From assembly GCA_934654765.1 (NCBI GenBank), contig CAKUGX010000118.1:1-5542 (forward strand): 5,542 bases of DNA. Reading direction: 5' to 3'. Numbering within the stretch: position 1 is the first letter of the stretch; every line of letters starts with the position of its first letter. A program made the translations under genes and the position numbers. The notes under the pieces were generated by a model that saw only the letters and a program-made list of their open reading frames with translations, had not been told where the DNA came from and did not search any database. This DNA comes from an uncultured Collinsella sp. (GTDB lineage: Bacteria > Actinomycetota > Coriobacteriia > Coriobacteriales > Coriobacteriaceae). Of the stretch, positions 1-5,542 are shown one piece after another.

Positions 1-1
1 C

Positions 2-1969
2 TTCCAGATCAACCCCGGCGAGCGCTTCGCGCTCGTTGGCCCCAACGGCGCCGGCAAAACCACCATGCTCAAAATCATCATGGGCATCGACAGCCCCGAC
101 GCCGGCCAGGTCCAGTACGCCAAGGACTGCCAGGTGGGCTACCTAGAGCAGGAAACCAATCTAGAGCAAAAGGACACCACCATCCTTGCCGAGGTCATGG
201 CCGCCGCCAAGGAAATCCGCCGCATGGGCGAGCGCGCCAACGAACTGCAGGCCCAGATCACCGAGCTCTCCGAGCAGGGCAAGGACGTCGACGCGCTCCT
301 TAACGAGTACGGCCAGGTCCAGGACCGCTTTGAGCACCTGGGCGGCTACGAGCTCGAGAGCAACGCCCGCAAAATCCTGTCCGGCCTGGGCTTTAAGGTC
401 ACCGACTTTGAGCGCCCGTGCTCCGAGTTCTCCGGCGGCTGGCAGATGCGTATTGCGCTTGCAAAGCTCTTCCTGCGCCACCCCGACCTGCTGCTGCTGG
501 ACGAGCCCACCAACCACCTGGATCTCGAAAGCGTCCAGTGGCTGCGCGGCTTTATCGCCAACTACGACGGCGCCGTCCTCATCGTCAGCCACGACCGCGC
601 CTTCATGGACGCTTGCGTCGACCACGTCGCTGCTCTCGAAAACCGCCGCGTGACCACCTACACCGGCAACTACAGCAGCTACCTCAAGCAGCGCGAGGAC
701 AACCTGGAGCAGATGCGCGCCAAGCGCGCCGCCCAGGAGCGCGACATCGCCCATATGCAGGTCTTCGTTGACAAGTTCCGCTACAAGCCCACCAAGGCTG
801 CTCAGGCCCAGGAGCGCATCCGCAAAATCGAGCAGATCAAAAAGGAGCTCGTCATCCTGCCCGAGGGCCACAAGCATATCGACTTTAAGTTCCCCGATCC
901 GCCGCGCTCCGGCGACATGGTCGTGGGCCTGGAGGGTGTGTCCAAGTCCTACGGCGACAAGCACATCTACAGCGACATCGACCTCAAGCTCTACCGCGGC
1001 GACCACGTTGCCCTCGTCGGCCCCAACGGCGCCGGCAAGTCCACGCTCATGAAGATCATCGCCGGACTGGAGCCGCCCACCACCGGCACGCGCGACCTGG
1101 GCACCAACGTAGGTGTGGCCTACTACGCCCAGCACGCGCTCGAGGGCATGACCGAGTCCAATACCGTCCTGCAAGAGATCGACACCGTCACGCCCAAGTG
1201 GACCGTGCCGCAGCAGCGCAGCCTACTGGGCGCCTTCCTGTTTAGCGACAACGATTCCATCGAGAAGCAGGTTCGCGTCCTCTCCGGCGGCGAAAAGGCG
1301 CGTCTGGCGCTCGCCAAGATGCTCGTAGCACCCGAGGCGCTCCTGTGCCTGGACGAGCCCACCAACCACCTGGACATCGACTCGGTGGACATGCTCGAGA
1401 ACGCCCTGCAAAACTTCCCCGGCACCATCGTGCTAATCAGCCACGACGAGCACCTGGTACGCGCCGTGGCCAACCGTATCATCGACATCCGCGATGGCAA
1501 GGTCACGGTCTACGACGGCGATTACGACTACTATCTCTACAAGCGCGAGGACCTCGCGGCCCGCGCCGCTGCCGAGGCAGCAGGGGAGAGTGCGCCGGCC
1601 ACGGCCAAGTCCGCCAAGGTCACCGCGGCCCAGCCCGATGCGCCCGCCGCCGCTTCCAAGCCTGCCGAGGGCAAAAAGTCCAAGGAGCAAAAGCGCGCCG
1701 AAGCCCAGGCCCGCGCTGCGCTCAACAAAAAGCTCAAGGGCGTGCGCAACCAGCTCAAGAAGATCGAGGCGGAGCTCGACAAAAAGCGCGCCCGCTATGA
1801 CGAGCTTATGGAATTGATGGCAAGCGAAGAGCTTTATGCCGATCAGGACAAGTTCAACGCCGCGCTGGGGGAATATAACGGCCTTAAGCAAGAGCTGCCC
1901 AAGCTCGAGGACGAATGGCTGGAGCTTTCCACCCAGATCGAGGAGGAGACCGCGCGTGAACTCTCGTAA
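2..1969 (+). CDS. ABC-F family ATP-binding protein (YdiF/YheS-like), 5'-truncated by the window edge
   Basis: This is a soluble tandem-ATPase ABC protein with no membrane domain. The ABC-F family binds the ribosomal E site and adjusts translation or rescues stalled ribosomes; some members give antibiotic resistance. The frame is open from base 2, so the ATG at 65 is internal: Walker A1 (GPNGAGKT, nt 38-61) lies before it. About 25-30 N-terminal residues are probably missing. Domain 1 has signature SGGWQ (431-445), Walker [10 protein letters not shown] (497-523) and the SHD switch (587-595). The inter-domain linker, about 665-860, is helical and charged and contains [12 protein letters not shown] from 764; it is the likely P-site tRNA-interaction motif. 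Domain 2 has Walker A GPNGAGKS (1019-1042), LSGGEKAR (1280-1303), LDEPTNHLD (1349-1375) and SHD (1439-1447). The C-terminus has an Ala/Pro/Lys-rich spacer (about 1556-1675), then a charged coiled coil to the end. The SGGWQMR signature and the [16 protein letters not shown] linker favour YdiF/YheS over EttA. All catalytic motifs look intact. The family is certain, the subfamily less so. The 3' end overlaps the next gene by 14 nt. Confidence 0.96.
   Translation, partial: FQINPGERFALVGPNGAGKTTMLKIIMGIDSPDAGQVQYAKDCQVGYLEQETNLEQKDTTILAEVMAAAKEIRRMGERANELQAQITELSEQGKDVDALLNEYGQVQDRFEHLGGYELESNARKILSGLGFKVTDFERPCSEFSGGWQMRIALAKLFLRHPDLLLLDEPTNHLDLESVQWLRGFIANYDGAVLIVSHDRAFMDACVDHVAALENRRVTTYTGNYSSYLKQREDNLEQMRAKRAAQERDIAHMQVFVDKFRYKPTKAAQAQERIRKIEQIKKELVILPEGHKHIDFKFPDPPRSGDMVVGLEGVSKSYGDKHIYSDIDLKLYRGDHVALVGPNGAGKSTLMKIIAGLEPPTTGTRDLGTNVGVAYYAQHALEGMTESNTVLQEIDTVTPKWTVPQQRSLLGAFLFSDNDSIEKQVRVLSGGEKARLALAKMLVAPEALLCLDEPTNHLDIDSVDMLENALQNFPGTIVLISHDEHLVRAVANRIIDIRDGKVTVYDGDYDYYLYKREDLAARAAAEAAGESAPATAKSAKVTAAQPDAPAAASKPAEGKKSKEQKRAEAQARAALNKKLKGVRNQLKKIEAELDKKRARYDELMELMASEELYADQDKFNAALGEYNGLKQELPKLEDEWLELSTQIEEETARELS
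497..522 (+). repeat. Direct repeat copy 1 (Walker B of ABC domain 1)
   Basis: These 26 bases are identical to 1349-1374. Both copies encode the LDEPTNHLD Walker B block of the two ATPase domains. They are 852 bp apart, an exact multiple of three. The similarity follows from the duplicated domain plan and uniform codon choice, not from a mobile element. Confidence 0.9.
1349..1374 (+). repeat. Direct repeat copy 2 (Walker B of ABC domain 2)
   Basis: Second copy of the 26-base identity at 497-522. A shorter exact match of 20 bases also links the two Walker A regions (38-57 and 1019-1038). Identity at synonymous third positions as well as first and second is notable but fits strong codon bias. 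Confidence 0.9.
1941..1946 (+). promoter_or_regulatory. Ribosome binding site AGGAGG for the overlapping 98-aa gene
   Basis: AGGAGG lies 9 nt before the GTG at 1956, inside the last codons of the ABC-F gene. It decides the start of the following gene: the next in-frame ATG (1986) has no comparable purine-rich site at the right distance, so GTG 1956 is preferred. Confidence 0.75.
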
Positions 1970-2252
1970 GGCCGCTGCCGTGGCGATGAGCATCATCGCC
2001 ATCGCCTGTCGCATCTGCGGCATCTTTATGAGCGCGATGACCGTGCTGCTGTGCTTTAGCGGCCTCACCGCCAAGTTGCAGATCGTAGGCTTTGTCGTTG
2101 AGCTTTCACGCGCCCTGCCGAGCGCCATCGCCGGCTACGGCGTTATCACCTCGCCCTTTGGCGGCGTGTTCCGCTTGGATTACGCCATCGTGGCCGTCAT
2201 CCTGTTTGCGGCCGACTACCTGCTCACGCGCGCCTCGCGTCGCGTCCGCTAG
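1956..2252 (+). CDS. Small uncharacterised membrane protein (98 aa, GTG start)
   Basis: I do not recognise this protein. It starts [14 protein letters not shown] and has a basic N-terminus (R4, K5). A hydrophobic stretch spans about residues 10-37, interrupted by R19. A moderately hydrophobic segment follows at about 41-64. After a short polar loop there is a clear hydrophobic helix at about 76-90, and the C-terminus is strongly basic (RASRRVR). This predicts two, possibly three, membrane passes. No cysteine-pair, metal-binding or nucleotide-binding motif is visible; the cysteines are at 18, 21 and 33. The start is GTG, set by AGGAGG at 1941-1946, and overlaps the ABC-F gene by 14 nt, which suggests translational coupling. 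The stop (TAG 2250-2252) is 9 nt before the M50 protease gene. An upstream in-frame ATG at 1836 would give a 138-residue product with a 40-residue non-hydrophobic extension fully overlapping ABC-F; I reject it. Position suggests co-expression with the protease, but any functional link is inference. Confidence 0.72.
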   Translation: MNSRKAAAVAMSIIAIACRICGIFMSAMTVLLCFSGLTAKLQIVGFVVELSRALPSAIAGYGVITSPFGGVFRLDYAIVAVILFAADYLLTRASRRVR

Positions 2253-2261
2253 GGTAGCGCC

Positions 2262-2945
2262 ATGTCCAGCAGCTACCTCATGAACCTGCTCGCCAGCGCC
2301 GTCGCCGTCATCATAGGTATCGTGATCCACGAGAGCGCACACGCCGCCGCAGCCTGGGCGCTCGGCGACAAGACGGCCCGTTCGCGCGGCCGCGTGTCGC
2401 TCAACCCGCTTAACCATATCGACCCGTTTGGCACCATCATCCTGCCGCTACTCATGCTTGCCGCCGGCGGCCCGGTGTTCGCCTTCGCCAAGCCCGTGCC
2501 GGTCTACCTCAATAACCTCAAGCACCCCAAGCGCGACGAGGTCCTGGTGAGCGCGGCCGGCCCCGCGTCGAACATCGCACTCGCGTGCCTCGCGGCCGCC
2601 CTCATGCACGCAACATACGGCAACCTCTACACCAGCATGTCCTTTGCCGTAGCGTCACAGATCATGAACTTCGGCGCAATGTTTATCGTGGTCAACCTGT
2701 CACTCGCGTTCTTCAACCTCATCCCGATCCCGCCGCTCGATGGCTCGTCGATTATCGTGCCGTTCCTCAATGGCAAGGCGCTCAACAACTACTACCACCT
2801 GCAGCAATACGCCATGCCCATCCTCATCCTGGTGCTGTACTTGCTGCCCATGTGGACCGGCATCGACGTGATCGGCCGCTATTTCGACGTTACCGTGTAT
2901 CCGCTGGCAGAGCAGTTGCTCACCTTCGCAATCGCCGGCATCTAA
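2262..2945 (+). CDS. Site-2 protease family (M50) integral membrane zinc metalloprotease
   Basis: This is a predicted intramembrane metalloprotease that cuts within or near transmembrane helices. Family members release membrane-tethered transcription or anti-sigma factors, or clear signal peptide remnants; the substrate here is unknown. It has 227 residues and is almost entirely hydrophobic. The zinc motif HESAH (23-27) sits at the end of the first helix, with E24 as the expected catalytic base. The third zinc ligand is D160 in NLIPIPPLDG (152-161), the family's second hallmark. Other family-like segments are SLNPLNHIDPFGT (46-58), FAKPVPV (75-81) and SAAGPASN (97-104). Helices are likely at about 8-27, 57-76, 97-116, 133-156 and 185-200. 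There is no PDZ or CBS domain, so this is the minimal form of the family. ATG 2262 has only a weak AGGG (2251-2254) overlapping the previous stop, so coupled translation is plausible. M50 genes beside scpA are a known arrangement in Gram-positives. The family assignment is secure. Confidence 0.95.
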   Translation: MSSSYLMNLLASAVAVIIGIVIHESAHAAAAWALGDKTARSRGRVSLNPLNHIDPFGTIILPLLMLAAGGPVFAFAKPVPVYLNNLKHPKRDEVLVSAAGPASNIALACLAAALMHATYGNLYTSMSFAVASQIMNFGAMFIVVNLSLAFFNLIPIPPLDGSSIIVPFLNGKALNNYYHLQQYAMPILILVLYLLPMWTGIDVIGRYFDVTVYPLAEQLLTFAIAGI

Positions 2946-2953
2946 GGTAAACT
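2925..2953 (+). promoter_or_regulatory. Weak candidate sigma70-type promoter before scpA
   Basis: TTCGCA (2925-2930) and TAAACT (2948-2953) each match 4 of 6 consensus bases for -35 and -10, and are separated by exactly 17 bp. The pair spans the end of the M50 gene and would start transcription near 2960, giving scpAB-rluB its own leader. In a GC-rich genome an A/T-rich hexamer here is suggestive, but matches of this quality arise by chance. Confidence 0.25.
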
Positions 2954-2960
2954 TACAGGT

Positions 2961-2979
2961 CGACCGCGCAAAACGGTCG
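2961..2979 (+). other. Hairpin in the scpA leader (6-bp perfect stem)
   Basis: CGACCG (2961-2966) and CGGTCG (2974-2979) are perfect inverted complements around a 7-nt loop, CGCAAAA. No run of T follows, so it is not a convincing intrinsic terminator. It could stabilise or attenuate the transcript between the protease gene and scpA, or simply be chance in a GC-rich gap. Confidence 0.4.
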
Positions 2980-2996
2980 CAACATGCACCCAAACC

Positions 2997-3011
2997 GCGC
3001 CGCGAAGGCGC
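2997..3011 (+). other. Second short hairpin in the scpA leader
   Basis: GCGCC (2997-3001) pairs with GGCGC (3007-3011) around the 5-nt loop GCGAA. It ends 4 nt before the Shine-Dalgarno of scpA, so in the mRNA it could affect ribosome access. No poly-T tract follows. Functional relevance is unproven. Confidence 0.35.
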
Positions 3012-3015
3012 CGTC

Positions 3016-3024
3016 AAAGGAGGT
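3016..3024 (+). promoter_or_regulatory. Strong ribosome binding site for scpA
   Basis: AAAGGAGGT is a near-perfect anti-16S match, 5 nt before ATG 3030. It is the strongest ribosome binding site in the window, as expected for the first gene of a translation-coupled block, and fixes the scpA start. Confidence 0.88.
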
Positions 3025-3029
3025 CGAAG

Positions 3030-3839
3030 ATGTCGTATCGCGTGTCGACGCAGGTCTACAGCGGACCGTTCGACCTGTTGCTGCAGCTGGTAACCCGCCA
3101 AAAAGTAGATATCGGCGCCATCTCCATCAGCGAGGTGGCCGAGCAGTACCTTGCCGAGGCCGAGCGCATCGAGGCGCTAGACTTGGACGTGGCGAGCGAC
3201 TTTTTGCTGGTCGCGGCAACCCTTTTGGACATTAAGGCAGCCTCGCTGGTTCCCCAGGAGGCCCCGCGCAAGACAGACGACGATGACGAGGACGACGAAG
3301 ACCTCGAGGAACTCAGCGCGCTCGACGGCGACGCCCTGCGCGAGGTCCTGATCCAGCGCCTGATCGCCTACAAGCAGTTTAAGGGCGCGGCGGCAGCCCT
3401 TGGCGCCCGCATGCAGGCCGAAAGCCGCATGCATCCGCGCGTAGCCGGTCCCGACCCCGAGTTTCTGGGCCTTATGCCCGACTACCTGGCCGGCATTACC
3501 CTGCGCGGCCTCGCTGTCATTTGCGCCGACCTGGACGGCAAGCGCCAGACCTTCCTGCTAGAAGCTGAGCACGTGGCACCGCATCGCGTGCCGCTCGACC
3601 TGACCGTGGCCTCGGTCGACCGCTTTACCATGGCGCACCAAACCTGCACCTTCCGCGAGCTGCTGGACGGCGACGCCACCACCGAGCAGCTCGTCGTCAC
3701 CTTCCTGGCCATGCTCGAGCTCGCCAAGCGCGGTTCGCTCACGCTGAGCCAGGACGAGATCTTCGGAACCATCTGCATCAACCGAGTCGAGGGCGCCGAG
3801 GCATACGTGCCCGGCGAGGGCCCCGAGCTCACCGAATAG
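3030..3839 (+). CDS. scpA: Segregation and condensation protein A (kleisin)
   Basis: ScpA is the kleisin subunit that bridges the two SMC heads and, with ScpB, forms the bacterial condensin that compacts and segregates chromosomes on the nucleoid. The 269-residue product has the diagnostic N-terminus YSGPFDLLLQLVTRQKVDI (10-28) followed by ISEVAEQYL (33-41), the helical part that contacts the SMC neck. A helix follows, about 52-76 (DVASDFLLVAATLLDIKAASL). The C-terminal winged-helix segment that binds the SMC cap is visible as TFLAMLELAKRGSLTLSQDEIFG (224-246). A very acidic stretch (TDDDDEDDEDLEE, 82-94) separates the N-terminal domain from the central ScpB-binding region. Length is near the family norm of about 240-270. 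The start is set by AAAGGAGGT. The gene lies 84 bp after the M50 gene and 11 bp before scpB, whose Shine-Dalgarno overlaps this gene's TAG stop. Confidence 0.96.
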   Translation: MSYRVSTQVYSGPFDLLLQLVTRQKVDIGAISISEVAEQYLAEAERIEALDLDVASDFLLVAATLLDIKAASLVPQEAPRKTDDDDEDDEDLEELSALDGDALREVLIQRLIAYKQFKGAAAALGARMQAESRMHPRVAGPDPEFLGLMPDYLAGITLRGLAVICADLDGKRQTFLLEAEHVAPHRVPLDLTVASVDRFTMAHQTCTFRELLDGDATTEQLVVTFLAMLELAKRGSLTLSQDEIFGTICINRVEGAEAYVPGEGPELTE

Positions 3840-3842
3840 GAG
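3838..3842 (+). promoter_or_regulatory. Ribosome binding site for scpB overlapping the scpA stop
   Basis: AGGAG begins at the second base of the scpA TAG stop (3837-3839) and is 8 nt before ATG 3851. Ribosomes finishing scpA would pass straight over it, which favours matched ScpA and ScpB synthesis. Confidence 0.75.
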
Positions 3843-3850
3843 CAGCAACC

Positions 3851-4579
3851 ATGTCAACCCTTTCAACGCTGGAGGCAAACAGCCTCAAAGGCGCCCTCGA
3901 GGCGCTGCTGCTGGTGTCGAGCGACCCGGTGAGTGCGCCCGCGCTCGCCGGCGCACTGGATATCGCCCCCGGCGAGTGCGCATCGCTGCTCGCCGAGCTC
4001 AAGGTTGAGTACGAGGAGGCCAACCGTGGCTTTCAGCTGCGTGAGGTCGCCGGCGGCTGGCGCCTGTTTACGCACCCCGCCTACCACGACGTGGTCGAGG
4101 CCTATGTGTTGAGCTGGGACACGCAAAAGCTGTCGCAGGCCGCGCTCGAAACACTGGCCGTCATCGCATACCACCAGCCCGTGACGCGCGAGGTGGTCAA
4201 GGGCATCCGCGGCGTCAATTCCGACGGCGTCATCGCGTCGCTCGTGGACAAAGGTCTGGTGCGCGAGCTCGGACGCGACCCCCAGCGCGGTCAAGCCATC
4301 ATCTACGGCACGACCAACGCCTTCTTGGAAAAGTTCGGTCTGCGCTCCACCCGCGATCTGCCCGATCTGGAGCAGTTTGCCCCCGACGAGCAGTCGCGTC
4401 AGTTTATCCGCGAGCGCCTGAGCGGCCGCAGCATTCAGTCCACGCTCGAGGAGCAGGCCGAGGACCTGGACGAAGAGCGCGAACTGATCGATACCGATGT
4501 TGAGGATGTTGAGGCAGTCGAGAACTTGGAAACCCTGGTCGTCGACGAGATCTCGGAGGATTTGCATGACGAGGACTAA
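3851..4579 (+). CDS. scpB: Segregation and condensation protein B (winged-helix SMC partner)
   Basis: ScpB dimers bind the middle of ScpA and help control SMC ATPase and DNA loading in the chromosome-condensation complex. The 242-residue product has an N-terminal winged-helix domain (about 10-85; SLKGALEALLLVSSDPVSAPALA at 11-33, GFQLREVAGGWRL at 60-72). The second winged-helix domain carries the family signature LSQAALETLAVIAYHQPVTR (94-113), then IRGVNSDGVIASLVDKGLV (119-137) and IYGTTNAFLEKFGLRSTRDLP (151-171). After about 180 comes a long acidic, probably disordered tail ending in SEDLHDED. This makes the protein longer than the roughly 190-200 residues of compact homologues. The tail contains a 9-bp tandem duplication. 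The start ATG 3851 follows AGGAG at 3838-3842. The 3' end overlaps the pseudouridine synthase gene by 14 nt. Confidence 0.96.
   Translation: MSTLSTLEANSLKGALEALLLVSSDPVSAPALAGALDIAPGECASLLAELKVEYEEANRGFQLREVAGGWRLFTHPAYHDVVEAYVLSWDTQKLSQAALETLAVIAYHQPVTREVVKGIRGVNSDGVIASLVDKGLVRELGRDPQRGQAIIYGTTNAFLEKFGLRSTRDLPDLEQFAPDEQSRQFIRERLSGRSIQSTLEEQAEDLDEERELIDTDVEDVEAVENLETLVVDEISEDLHDED
4496..4513 (+). repeat. Perfect 9-bp tandem duplication in the scpB tail
   Basis: GATGTTGAG occurs twice in direct succession, in frame, encoding DVEDVE in the acidic tail of ScpB (a diverged third unit, GCAGTCGAG = AVE, follows). It looks like slippage or local duplication in a weakly constrained region, and contains the misleading ATG at 4497. 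Confidence 0.9.
4555..4560 (+). promoter_or_regulatory. Ribosome binding site that fixes the pseudouridine synthase start
   Basis: GGAGGA lies 5 nt before ATG 4566, within the end of scpB. The alternative in-frame ATGs at 4497 and 4665 have no comparable site, so 4566 is the best start even though it overlaps scpB by 14 nt. Confidence 0.78.
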
Positions 4580-5540
4580 CGAAGTAGGGGAGACGCGCGC
4601 CGGCGCTGCGGTACCCAACGCGGATACGCACGAGTCCGACGCCCAGCCCGTCTATCCGCACACCATGCGCCTGCAGCGCTTTTTGGCGCGCGCGGGCGTG
4701 GCGAGCCGCCGCGGGTCGGAAGACCTGATGACTGCCGGCCGCGTGACCGTCAACGGCCAGGTCGCGACCGAACTGGGCACCAAGGTCGACGTCGACCGCG
4801 ACCATATCGAGGTCGACGGCATGCCCGTCAAGCTCAACCAGGGCGCCGTGTACTTGATGCTCTACAAGCCGACCGGCTACCTCACCACCATGAGCGACCC
4901 GCAGGAGCGACCTTGCGTGGCAGACCTGGTCCCGCGCGACCGCTATCCGGGGCTCTTCCCGGTGGGTCGCCTGGACCGCGACACCACAGGCCTTTTGCTC
5001 TTTACCACCGACGGCGACCTGTCGCAGGACCTGCTGCACCCCAGCAAGCATGTCTATAAGACCTACCAAGCACTCGTGGACGGCCACCTGACCGATCGCG
5101 ACTTGGGACCGCTCCGCCGTGGCATCGAGCTCGACGACGGCCTGTGCCAGCCGGCGATCTGCCGCGTCATCAACGCGCGCGAGGCAGAGGCTGTGGCACC
5201 GCAAGGCGTCAAGCCCGGTACCACCGCCGTGGAGGTCATCATCCGCGAGGGTCGCAAGAACCAGGTCAAGCGCATGCTGAGCAAGATCCACCATCCGGTA
5301 ATCCGCCTGCATCGCTGCAACTTTGCCGGCCTTGAGCTCGAGGGCGTGGCCAAGGGCTCATGGCGCGAGCTCACCGACCGCGAGGTGCAGATCCTCAAGG
5401 CCGGCGGCATCCCGCCCAAGCAGGCCGTCGGCAAGCGCGCCGGCGCGGCGGCGACCAACGCCGCGACCCGCACGCGTCACCACGGCAGCCACGGCTCCGC
5501 ACCCAAGCTCAACACCTACCGCGAGCGCTACACGGGCTAG
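4566..5540 (+). CDS. rluB: RluB/RsuA-family rRNA pseudouridine synthase
   Basis: This enzyme isomerises a specific uridine in ribosomal RNA to pseudouridine. RluB homologues act on 23S rRNA (E. coli U2605) and RsuA on 16S (U516). Genes next to scpAB are usually called RluB, but substrate choice cannot be read from the sequence. The 324-residue product begins with a polar 33-residue extension. An S4 RNA-binding domain follows (about 34-85; MRLQRFLARAGVASRR, then GRVTVNG). The catalytic core has YKPTGYLTT (100-108) and the active-site motif GRLDRDTTGLLL (134-145), with D137 the expected catalytic aspartate. Further family motifs are KTYQALVDG (165-173), IIREGRKNQVKRML (225-238) and HHPVIRLHR (242-250). 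A basic, Ala/His/Arg-rich tail (about 282-324) is likely disordered and may add RNA affinity. The start at 4566 is chosen for GGAGGA at 4555-4560. The gene overlaps scpB by 14 nt and its TAG ends two bases before the window edge, so any terminator lies outside. Confidence 0.93.
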   Translation: MTRTNEVGETRAGAAVPNADTHESDAQPVYPHTMRLQRFLARAGVASRRGSEDLMTAGRVTVNGQVATELGTKVDVDRDHIEVDGMPVKLNQGAVYLMLYKPTGYLTTMSDPQERPCVADLVPRDRYPGLFPVGRLDRDTTGLLLFTTDGDLSQDLLHPSKHVYKTYQALVDGHLTDRDLGPLRRGIELDDGLCQPAICRVINAREAEAVAPQGVKPGTTAVEVIIREGRKNQVKRMLSKIHHPVIRLHRCNFAGLELEGVAKGSWRELTDREVQILKAGGIPPKQAVGKRAGAAATNAATRTRHHGSHGSAPKLNTYRERYTG

Positions 5541-5542
5541 AC

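Noticed and set aside
161..1174. Long reverse-strand open frame of 337 codons opposite the ABC-F gene
   Set aside because: It mirrors the conserved ABC-F frame; its product is a repetitive Val/Ala/Gly/Leu string with no recognisable domain, as expected from antisense reading of GC-rich codons.
1836..1955. ATG 1836 as the start of the small membrane protein
   Set aside because: The added 40 residues are polar and proline/arginine/serine-rich, lie wholly within ABC-F coding sequence and have no suitable ribosome binding site; GTG 1956 has AGGAGG.
1433..2128. Reverse-strand open frame of 231 codons spanning the abcF/small gene junction
   Set aside because: Leucine/glycine-rich antisense product without family motifs; the + strand genes here have proper ribosome binding sites and known domains.
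2961..2990. Intrinsic terminator after the M50 gene
   Set aside because: The 6-bp hairpin at 2961-2979 is followed by CAACATGC rather than a T run, so standard intrinsic termination is unlikely.
2984..3235. Out-of-frame ATG frame of 83 codons beginning in the scpA leader
   Set aside because: No Shine-Dalgarno precedes 2984, and most of it overlaps scpA in another frame with an arginine-rich shadow product.
4497..4565. Upstream in-frame ATG at 4497 as the rluB start
   Set aside because: It lies inside the 9-bp tandem repeat of scpB, lacks a ribosome binding site and would add 23 residues antisimilar to the family; ATG 4566 has GGAGGA 5 nt upstream.
3863..5312. Reverse-strand open frames (3863-4618 and 4404-5312) opposite scpB and rluB
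   Set aside because: Both lie opposite clearly conserved genes and encode unrecognisable compositionally biased products; best explained as codon-bias shadows.
1..5542. Mobile element, CRISPR array, defence island, tRNA/rRNA or riboswitch
   Set aside because: No spaced repeats, terminal inverted repeats, transposase or phage-like proteins, nor tRNA-like cloverleaf were seen; coding is nearly continuous with conserved housekeeping genes.

Overview
The window is a compact, one-directional stretch of bacterial core genome. All genes lie on the + strand and there is almost no non-coding space. By eye the sequence is GC-rich (roughly 60-65%), with strong G/C preference at third codon positions. 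This explains the many long but spurious open frames on the opposite strand. The gene set and order (M50 protease, scpA, scpB, RluB-type pseudouridine synthase) and the protein style suggest a high-GC Gram-positive. My best guess is the class Coriobacteriia (Collinsella-like). That assignment is inference from style and synteny, not from a database match.

Layout, left to right. (1) The window opens inside a gene for a tandem-ATPase ABC-F protein, probably of the YdiF/YheS type that acts on the ribosome. The first visible codons already run into its first Walker A motif, and it ends at 1969. (2) A GTG-started gene (1956-2252) overlaps its 3' end by 14 nt and encodes a 98-residue hydrophobic protein that I cannot assign to a family. 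(3) Nine bases later comes a minimal site-2-protease (M50) integral membrane metalloprotease (2262-2945). (4) An 84-bp gap, the only sizeable intergenic space, holds two short hairpins, a weak promoter candidate and a strong Shine-Dalgarno. (5) scpA (3030-3839) and scpB (3851-4579) encode the kleisin and winged-helix partners of the SMC chromosome-condensation complex. (6) An RluB/RsuA-family 16S/23S rRNA pseudouridine synthase (4566-5540) overlaps scpB by 14 nt and ends two bases before the window edge.

The spacing suggests two tightly coupled blocks: abcF - small membrane protein - M50 protease, and scpA - scpB - rluB. They are either one operon or split by a promoter in the 84-bp gap. The functions are housekeeping: translation (ABC-F, RluB), chromosome segregation (ScpAB) and membrane proteolysis (M50). 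I see no tRNA, rRNA, CRISPR array, insertion sequence, phage gene, defence system or attachment site.

The least explained element is the 98-aa membrane protein. It is easily missed because its start is GTG and lies inside the preceding gene. Nothing in the window clearly amounts to a new system.
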